Of a DNA stretch of 40,000 bases, positions 33,548 to 40,000 are shown piece by piece. Source of the DNA: Cristatella mucedo (taxonomy: Eukaryota > Bryozoa > Phylactolaemata > Cristatellidae); the NCBI GenBank assembly GCA_009760855.2, contig WPIO01000164.1, positions 1 through 40,000 of the forward strand. Direction: 5' to 3'. A program made the position numbers and the translations under genes. The notes beneath the pieces were generated by a model that was not told where the DNA came from, did no database searches, and saw only the letters and a list, made by a program, of their open reading frames with translations. Position 1 is the stretch's first letter. Each line of letters begins with the position of its first letter.

Positions 33548-35285
33548 TTATGTAATGTAATGTATCTCCGTCAGTAACTCCACAAAGTCAAAAAGACCAT
33601 GTGGGTGTTACGCAGGAGAGTTTTGTATAGCGCACTCACTGCCTAAGCGGCTTTCGGTACGCATTCGGTACCCAACAGACTTCGTCTCACGCAACAAAGA
33701 GAAAGTGGGAAGCATAGCAGAGTTAGGAGAGCAGTTGAGGTAGTGAGTAGCATAGAAGTAGCAGTTCAGGACAGCTGAAAAAGATGTGCCATAGTCGGCA
33801 GTTGGAGAGTAGATATCGTTGCATAAGAATTGTGGAAGCGAGTTCCACAGTCTAGGACCTGCAGAGCTAAAGCGTCTGTCGCCAACTGTCTTTAAGCGGA
33901 GGAATGGGACAGCTAATTTATTGTCCACACAGGACCTGAGGGCGCGAACAGGCTGAAACTGATGCAGCAGTTCAGCTAGTCACGAAGGAGCCAAGCCGTG
34001 GCGGGCCTTGTGGGTCAGCGTAAGAACTTTGCTCTGTATCCTTTGCTCAACCGGCAACCATCCTAGCTCTTTCAGCAAAGGTGACACGTGCTCAAACCGC
34101 TGGGACTTGAAGACCAGCCTAGCAGCCATATTCATAGTCCACTGTAGTGGCATAATAGCTTTCTTTGGCAGCCCAGCCAAAAGGAAATTACAATAATCAA
34201 GCCGAGACAGAACTAAAGAGCTAGTTAAATTTTTTACAAGCCACTGTGGGAGACAGCTTCTAATCTTGGATAGGGATCGGATGTGATGGCTAGCTGTAGA
34301 GGCAGTCTTCTGAATGAAGCTTTTGAAAATGAGGCAGCTGTCGAACACGACACCTAGATTACGAGCACATGGTGAAGGTCGCACAATAGCATCACCTATT
34401 GGAACAGCAAAGCCTTTTAATCCAGCCACACGCTTAGGGTGTCCTATGAGAAGCAGTTCGGTTTTATCGTCATTTAATTTCAGGAAGTTTTCCGACATCC
34501 AGGAACAAATATCGGCAAGGCAAGCATTCAGTTTCTCAGTTGCAGCAGCAGATTCCGACGGTTTAAATGACAAATACAACTGAGTATCGTCAGCATAAAA
34601 GTGATATCCTATTCCATGGGCCTTAATCACTTTTCCCAGAGGTTGCGTATAGATAGAGAACAGCAAGGGACCAAGTACAGACCCTTGAGGGACTCCACAG
34701 GTGACCCTTCTCATGTCTGAGACCCGACCCCTACACGACACGGATTGAACACGATCAGACATGTAAGATTTAAACCACGCCAGTGCTTCGTCTGCCAGAC
34801 CGATAGTTGTTCTCAATCTTTCAAGCAGAACTTCGTGATCAATGGTGTCGAAGGCAGCAGACAGATCTAGCAGAGTTAGGGCAGTGACATTCCCGTCGTC
34901 GTTGCCGCGTAGAATGTCATTGTTAACACGGAGGAGAGCAGTTTCAGTAGAGTGCTGTCTCTCGAATCCCGATTGAAATATTTCTGACATTCCATTATTT
35001 TCAATATTTTTAACTAGCTGCTTAGCAACACTTTTTTCAAAAATCTTTGATAAGAACGGAAGAAGGGAAACTGGACGATAGTTTGCTAGGACCTCTGTGT
35101 CTAATCCAGGCTTTTTAAGAATTGATCTAACGATTGCCGATTTGAAGGACTTGGGGACGACCCCTTTTCCCAAAGAAGCATTAAAAATCTTGGTTATGGC
35201 AGGGCTAAGTTGGTCTGCAAGTGAAGACCACAGAGATGAAGGTAGAGGGTCTTCAGGAGACGAGCTCTTTTTGCTAGACCTTGTT
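33548..35285 (-). mobile_element. L2 group B retrotransposon, RT domain to 3' end
   Basis: 5'-truncated at the start of the RT domain, where similarity to the copy at 19529-22477 stops (near RSSKKSSSP). The 3' end is an (ATTAC)n tail at 33548-33565 (complement). The group differs from group A in its tail and in its C-terminal coding end (LLHQFQPVRALRSC instead of [12 protein letters not shown]). No clear flanking repeat was found. It is the least decayed LINE in the window, so its source lineage was active more recently than that of the plus-strand copy. Confidence 0.88.
33608..35285 (-). pseudogene. L2 group B reverse transcriptase, one in-frame stop, lacking endonuclease
   Basis: LINE RT for target-primed reverse transcription of its own RNA. 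In order the minus strand gives: NYRPVSLLPFLSKIFEK (RT motif 0-1), FERQHSTETALL, LDLSAAFDTIDH (motif A with its catalytic Asp), CGVPQGSVLGPLLFSIY (motif B), FYADDTQLY (motif C with the catalytic Asp pair), [17 protein letters not shown] (palm-thumb), LGVVFDS, SRLDYCNFLLAGLPKK and the C-terminal KELGWLPVEQRIQ segment. All catalytic residues are kept. A TGA at 33980-33982 breaks the frame after HGLAPS; beyond it the frame stays open to TAA at 33608-33610 with the conserved VGDRRFSSAGPRLWNSLPQF. The 5' part (endonuclease) is missing, so the element cannot move by itself. Confidence 0.88.
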
Positions 35286-35594
35286 TCTACTTTTAAAGCC
35301 TCCTTGTCGTACCAGGCGATCAATAAAAACGCCGTGGCCAGTCGCACACACTTCATGACCAAAATAACAATGGCTCACATCGGTAGGCTCAAATCATATT
35401 GAGCCGTTTACAGGACAAGTCCCTGAGTAGGAGAAGCTTACGCGTTAGTAACCATTGCGTTACCCTTTTCTACGCAGAATGCGCCGTGCGTCCGATTCTA
35501 GAATCCGCCAAACACGCCCGTAACCAAGAACGTTACTACGCCCTATACCCTATTACTCAATGGCTGTGCGGCTTCCAGGTCCGGCCAGAACTAG
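35286..35594. other. Unrecognised sequence right of the L2
   Basis: Contains a small inverted repeat (GGCTCAA...TTGAGCC, about 35387-35406). No gene is supported. Confidence 0.4.
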
Positions 35595-35684
35595 GCCGAA
35601 AACAGCACTCGCAACAGTGCTGTGTTTTCGGCTCCCGGAAGCCGCGCGACCCCCGGGGTCGCGCGGCCCCGGGGTCACGCGGCT
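35595..35684. repeat. Pair of strong palindromes, GC-rich
   Basis: First hairpin: GCCGAAAACAGCAC (from 35595) with GTGCTGTGTTTTCGGC (to 35632), complementary apart from a two-base bulge. Second: a perfect palindrome at 35641-35667 with 13-bp arms (GCCGCGCGACCCC and its complement) around one C. The right arm is then repeated once more as GGGGTCACGCGGC (35671-35683). Such stems can act as RNA hairpins or replication-stalling sites; their role here is unknown. Confidence 0.85.
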
Positions 35685-35699
35685 AATAGCAGGTGCCCA

Positions 35700-36010
35700 C
35701 GCTCCTCTGCAGCACACCCAGCCAGTAAACCGCTGAGCCGGAGGAGAGCCAGTCCCCTTGCACGACGACCAAAACAATCGAGTCGGCAGCGGCCCCAGGT
35801 GATGCAACTTGGCCTATTTATACTTGCTCACTGCCGCATCTAGCTACCGCGATTATCTGCCATAATCTGGCTGGTTCAGCTGGCACCGCCGTTTAGCAGC
35901 CTCCTCCTTAAATAAAGGCCGTCCTCGACCGTAATAAAAAGAAAACCTTAATACCTAGCAATCGTTGTTGCCAACGTTCGGCTTCGCCGCCTCGTCGGCT
36001 CTAACACAAA
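35700..36010 (+). promoter_or_regulatory. LTR-like promoter and poly(A) segment
   Basis: A TATA-like TATTTATA (35815-35822) is followed after about 90 bases by AATAAA at 35911-35916 and again at 35933-35938. This close TATA-to-poly(A) spacing is typical of LTRs with a short R region. A TAACACA end near 36010 could be the LTR terminus. No 4-6 bp flanking repeat or partner end was found, so it stays a candidate; a short host gene terminator and promoter could look similar. Confidence 0.35.
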
Positions 36011-37916
36011 TTGCTACCGAGGATTTCCGGGTCGTCTTCTTCTAAGCTGTCGCAGCGGCTGTATTGACCTCATCTTCCTTGCCTACAGACGCCCCACCAG
36101 CTGAGCCGGACTTCAAATCTTCTCCTGAACTCTCCCTTGGCTGTTCACATGTTCAGGTTGCCGTCTGCCCTTCACTTGGCCGGAGATAGAAGGACACCTT
36201 CAGCCGAAGTGCAATCCTAATAGATAATGGAAACGATCTCGTAATAGAATTAGATTAGTGCGCTCAAGGGAGAAGACGTTGTTTCACGTCATAGAGTAAC
36301 GAGGGCTGGAATTTTTTGAAGGAGTTTTCTGGAAAAAGTAATGACGTAAGGCGCGAAGACGGCCACTGTAAAATAGGGTCAACAATTGTCTTCGGCGTGC
36401 GTGGCTCACGCAGGGGCTAAGCGTGATATTAAAGTAACTCAGAAGAACCATTTCAAAGATGCGGGGCAATAATTTGTCGGATTGTGTGCATCGATTTAAT
36501 TCCAGTTCGGGATGCGAACACGTTCCAGCGACAGATCACTAGTATCGTCTTCTACGCTCCAGGCCTCCGGCCTCATATGTGAAGAGAGAGAATAAGTTCT
36601 CCGAGGGCGCGATGCAAACGTATAATTATTATTCTTACCTGCGGTAGCATCAAAACCGTTTACTTTGACCCATATCTTAAAAGCCTGCTGCTAATTCTGT
36701 ATGGTGCTGCTCAACCACAATCGCTCAATCCGCTTCTCTTCGAAGTCGAGTTACCGGAAGTTGTTTCGAAGAACTTTACGTGTCGATCCTAAGAAATTTA
36801 AGTTTTCACGAGTACGACTTCGCGACTAGCGATGTATGTATGTATGTGTATATGATTTGAGATTTGCATATATAATGATCTATAAACATACGATCTCTGC
36901 CGAAGTAAAGCTCGGCGCTCGGCCGTCGTGGTCTCGGCAGTCAGACTCGGCATTGGTGCAGCTCGGTCGGGGATCTGGCTTCTCTGCTCTGACCGTACGT
37001 CACCGTCGCTCGCACGATGCTGAGGACTCGCATGCTGCTGCTGGCTAATTGCAAAACGAGTTGCGACGCGATAGCTATCGCGACAGGCACGTACGATAAA
37101 CCTAGCTCCATCCGGTCGGTCATATTTGCATGACACGGATCCAGTCTGAGGCTGGTGTCTCATTTCTTCAAGGGGCCGTGGCTATCAGCATTTGGTCGAC
37201 GGAACAGGCTCTAACTGCACGCTTGATTACTACTGCAACACCTTAGAAACGTTATATCGTAGCTGATTCATTTATTAGCATGAACTCTGACTCTCTCTCT
37301 CTCTCTCTGACTGCTCTCTTTCACCGAAAGTGTTCGGCAGTACCTGCTAGGCTCCGGCAGTTTGCCTACAGAGTGCCGACAGCAAGTATGTGTCTAAGCA
37401 CAACTGTTGCCTACCATTGCACTTAGCTTAGACAGCAGTCTGACTGCAGAACCGATCGGCACCAGGTGGACAAGCAATTATCACTTCGCTTGCTGAACAA
37501 GTCACTACCATCGGACAGAGCAATAAGAGGTGACTTTTCTTCCCGATGGACTGGCCGATACCAGAAGCTACAAAGACGATCGATACACGGCTCGACCAAA
37601 CAATCGCCTGCCAGCATTACACATAATGATCCATGAACAGAGAGCGCACGAGCTGCCAACTTTGACGCCTTAAAGGTTTGCACAGCGGCACACCAGCGCA
37701 GCAGTAGTTGCAGTAAGTTGATACCGGTACGACATTTCGAAGGCCGCCGTTGCCAGCTCCCGGAGCGATCGCAGCCACAAAGCAATGATTTGGAAAAAAC
37801 GCCCGACGTCTGCCAGGCCTTTGCCAGCCGGAGTCGGCTGAAGACCTATTTGGACGCCAGCACGTTCTTGCATATTTCACACGCCTGCACGGAACAGGCA
37901 GTAGAGCTCTCAGGGA
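36011..37916. other. No gene supported; spacer left of the edge exon
   Basis: Mixed-GC DNA with a short TATG microsatellite (36833-36850) and a short CT run near 37290-37310. Several frames of 60-120 codons on both strands have no motif. If the exon at 38206-40000 is terminal, part of this stretch could be its 3' UTR. Confidence 0.4.
37271..37276 (-). terminator. Possible minus-strand AATAAA downstream of edge exon
   Basis: AATAAA on the minus strand about 930 bases beyond the stop at 38206. It would give a long 3' UTR containing the GA/CT tract. Chance occurrence is quite possible. Confidence 0.2.
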
Positions 37917-37957
37917 GCAGAGAGAGAGAGAGAGAGAGAGAGAAAGAGGGAGAGAAA

Positions 37958-38023
<66 letters not shown>
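37917..38023. repeat. (GA)n microsatellite
   Basis: About 100 bases of GA with a few AAAG interruptions (37940-37965) and a pure run at 37965-38022. It lies 180 bases downstream of the stop of the edge exon. Confidence 0.95.
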
Positions 38024-38026
<3 letters not shown>

Positions 38027-38205
38027 TAGTAATAAAAGCCAATTGAATGAGCTGCACATCTTCGTAAGGCGCAGCCTCTGCGGCAGTCGATGCTGCCGGA
38101 TGCTCCAGCCGCCCACGACGAGGCACGACAAGCACCCGCAGTGACGCATGGTCCCGTAAAGCAATCGCACCGCTGCCGTTGAGCAGCAGCAGAGGCGACA
38201 GCAGC

Positions 38206-40000
38206 CTACAAGTCAGTGAACAAGCTTCCGCCTCCACCGCTGACAGCCGCCGACGGCTTCGGCGCAGGCGGCTTTGGCAGAACAGCAGGCGGAGCTGGCC
38301 GCCCTGTCTTAGCCGGAACAGGAGGCGGCACCTTGCGCTTGGCCAGTTCGGCAGCGGCCGCTGCAGTGATGCCGGTGCTGTGCAATGCCATCCCAGCAGC
38401 AGCCGCCTCGGCTGCTGCTGCCGCGGCTGAAGCAGCTTCGCGCTGTGGCTCGGTCACGTGGGCTGCACGCTCGGCTGCCCCGCCGCCAGGCGTCGGCAGC
38501 TGCAGTTGCTCGCCGGCTCGCTGCAAGCCCGCAGCGTCGGAGATCTGAGCTGCAGGGGTGGTTGCTGCCCTGGCGACAGATGCATGCTGGGTAGGCGGCG
38601 AAGCTGACCCGAAGGCCGACACGCCGGCCGTTGCAGTCGCCGACATCGCAGCGGTTGCCACGCGAGTAGGAGGCAACGGGGCGGCCTTGCCGCCGGCAGC
38701 CAATGGGTGCAGTGGCGGTGCCGGAGTCGACGGCAGCGGCGGCACGCCTGCCGAAGGCGCTGCATCCCACGCGGCCGTAGCTGCGTCGGCCGCAGAGCCG
38801 GGCCCACGCGGCTGCAGCTGCGAGCGCGACCCGGTGCACGTGCCTCCGCTCATGCTCGTCGCGCGTCGGAAGCTGGTCAGCTGACGCCCGGGCTCGTCTG
38901 TCATGTAAGCGCCACCCCCGCCAGAAGCAGACGACGACGGCTTAGGGCCTCCGCTGCCGTCATCCACGGAGGAGGAGGGTGCTGATGCAGTCGCCGGCGC
39001 ACTGTCCCACGAGTCGGCAGACGACGGCGGCGGCTGTCGGCTGCGTGGCATCGAGCTCGACTTGACGCGCAGGATCGTGTTCGTCTTCGAGTCGGCAAAG
39101 GCGTCAGCCACGCTCGTGGGCACAGCCGCCGCTGCTGCTGTTGCTGCCGCCTCCACTGCGCCCGAGAAGTCAGCCGGGCCGCGGGCGGAGCAGGCGACCG
39201 CTACAGCGGTCGGCGAGTCCTCGGCATCGCTATTGTTGGCCCCACCACCGCCTCCGACTGGCAAGTCCTGCACGAGGTCAGGCGTCTGGCGGCGCGACGC
39301 AGGACGAGGCGAGGCGCTGCTGCTGCTGCAGCTAGCTGCGCCTCCCTTGCTGCTGGCTGCAGCAGCGATCGGATAAGATGGCGTGGGCTCTCGCGTCGGC
39401 GACTGGACGTCATCGTCGTCAGGGTCGGCAGAGAACGTGGTCGAGTAGTGCTTGCCGGTCACCTGAGTGGCGGTCGCCGGAGTGCTGGCAAAAGCCGGCG
39501 TCTGCATGGGTGAAAGCTGCTGCTGCTGCTTGTCGGCACTGAGCGCTTGCAGGTCCGACATGAAGCTCGCCAGCACAGTGTCAAGGTCTTCGTCCAGCTG
39601 CGGCAGGTCGACGGAGGCCGACCTCGACTGGCATGCGACCGGGGTAGCGACGGCAGTGACAGCGCCCTTGCAGTACGACTCGCCAGCGACGCCACGGCCG
39701 TGGAAGCCGTCGCGATCTTCGGCGACGAGAGGCGACTGCTGAAGCAGCGGCGGCTGAGCCGTAGGACCGGTGGGAGACAGCGGCACGGAGCGCGGTGCCG
39801 CCGCTGCGGCAGCGTCGCCTGGCGTGCCGGTAGCCGGTGGCCAATGGCCCGTGGGCGTAGCCACCGGTGACGACGTTGCCGTCGCCACCACAGCCACAGC
39901 GGGCGACCGGACCAGAAGGAGCGGGGGCAGAAGAGCAGCAGCAGACAGGCGCGCAGGCAAGGGCGGCGGCGCCTGCGAGTCCGAGCCATCGTCGGCAGCG
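38206..40000 (-). CDS. Partial Ala/Pro/Ser-rich protein exon, disordered, possible adaptor
   Basis: A minus-strand frame is open from the window edge (40000) to TAG at 38206-38208, about 597 codons. The true start lies beyond the window, since the frame continues upstream without a stop and no ATG is forced. I do not recognise the family. The protein is low-complexity, with poly-Ala, Ser and Gly runs and a Gln run. Features that look selected are a leucine/acidic amphipathic segment LDEDLDTVLASFMSDLQAL (39541-39597) resembling LD-type docking helices, a basic RRATS site, and a proline-rich KRKVPPPVPAKTGRPAPP near the end (about 38295-38345), a likely SH3 ligand. If the stop is real, the last residues FTDL fit a class I PDZ ligand. 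GTAGGC overlapping the stop could instead be a splice donor. Such motifs suggest a cytoskeletal or signalling scaffold, by inference only. GC-rich DNA gives long frames by chance; antisense frames here are shorter and broken. Confidence 0.5.
   Translation of the reverse strand, partial: AADDGSDSQAPPPLPARLSAAALLPPLLLVRSPAVAVVATATSSPVATPTGHWPPATGTPGDAAAAAAPRSVPLSPTGPTAQPPLLQQSPLVAEDRDGFHGRGVAGESYCKGAVTAVATPVACQSRSASVDLPQLDEDLDTVLASFMSDLQALSADKQQQQLSPMQTPAFASTPATATQVTGKHYSTTFSADPDDDDVQSPTREPTPSYPIAAAASSKGGAASCSSSSASPRPASRRQTPDLVQDLPVGGGGGANNSDAEDSPTAVAVACSARGPADFSGAVEAAATAAAAAVPTSVADAFADSKTNTILRVKSSSMPRSRQPPPSSADSWDSAPATASAPSSSVDDGSGGPKPSSSASGGGGAYMTDEPGRQLTSFRRATSMSGGTCTGSRSQLQPRGPGSAADAATAAWDAAPSAGVPPLPSTPAPPLHPLAAGGKAAPLPPTRVATAAMSATATAGVSAFGSASPPTQHASVARAATTPAAQISDAAGLQRAGEQLQLPTPGGGAAERAAHVTEPQREAASAAAAAAEAAAAGMALHSTGITAAAAAELAKRKVPPPVPAKTGRPAPPAVLPKPPAPKPSAAVSGGGGSLFTDL

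Noticed and set aside
34008-34583. Plus-strand frames opposite the L2 RT
   Set aside because: Antisense shadows of the RT frame at 33608-35285.
36833-36900. TATG microsatellite with TATA-like motifs as a gene promoter
   Set aside because: AT-rich microsatellites generate TATA motifs by chance and no gene follows.
37617-38237. 206-codon minus-strand frame
   Set aside because: It crosses the GA/CT tract, overlaps the exon end in another frame and has no motif.
38216-39376. Plus-strand frames opposite the edge exon (Ala-rich)
   Set aside because: Shorter, broken and without motifs; explained by high GC opposite the longer minus-strand frame. Some doubt remains because GC-rich DNA favours open frames on both strands.

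Overview
This window is nuclear DNA of an animal, most likely an invertebrate; the species cannot be fixed from the sequence. The signs are many truncated, nested non-LTR retrotransposon copies of the L2/CR1 type, tRNA-derived SINEs with pol III box-like sequences, isolated LTRs, long (GA)n/(CT)n microsatellites, and no bacterial operon structure. Nearly everything readable is repeat. The one plausible host coding segment is a GC-rich, Ala/Pro/Ser-rich exon at the right edge (38206-40000, minus strand), which runs off the window.

Layout. A block of about 4.8 kb (about 1011-5786, preceded by GA repeat at 300-1010) occurs again in the same orientation at 14820-25457, where younger insertions have stretched it to about 10.6 kb. 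Aligning the copies by eye gives empty sites for several insertions in copy 2: an LTR-like element (15208-15940), a tRNA-derived SINE (about 16690-16870), an L2 element (17034-18905) that itself carries a second LTR (17363-18172), a long L2-type element with endonuclease and RT remnants (19529-22477), and another L2 fragment (23330-23992). Between the copies lie unique-looking AT-rich DNA, more L2 fragments, and a decayed array of about 170-bp monomers whose orientation flips midway (about 10100-11450). From 25458 to 33181 there are more L2 fragments, a second SINE copy, a third broken copy of part of the block, a minus-strand LTR candidate with an internal tandem array (30021-31267), and one L2 copy nested head-on inside another (31838-33181). 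A 5'-truncated but nearly open L2 reverse transcriptase lies at 33548-35285 (minus). The stretch 35286-38205 holds GC-rich palindromes, an LTR-like promoter/poly(A) segment and GA repeat.

Two L2 groups can be told apart. Group A ends in (ATT)n and is present mostly as 3' fragments; group B ends in (ATTAC)n and includes the two RT-bearing copies. Three LTR-like inserts, probably of different families, are each flanked by a 4-bp direct repeat (TAAG, AGGA, TTAC). The order of events reads: long block duplicated, then L2 and SINE insertions, then an LTR into L2.

I saw no CRISPR array, rRNA, intact tRNA gene or cellular defence or biosynthetic system. The best leads are the nested-insertion record, the composite GA-TATA-L2 units, the inverted satellite array, the hairpin built on L2 arms, and the right-edge exon. 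All alignments were done by eye, so most boundaries are good to about 5-20 bases, and to the base where a target-site duplication is given.
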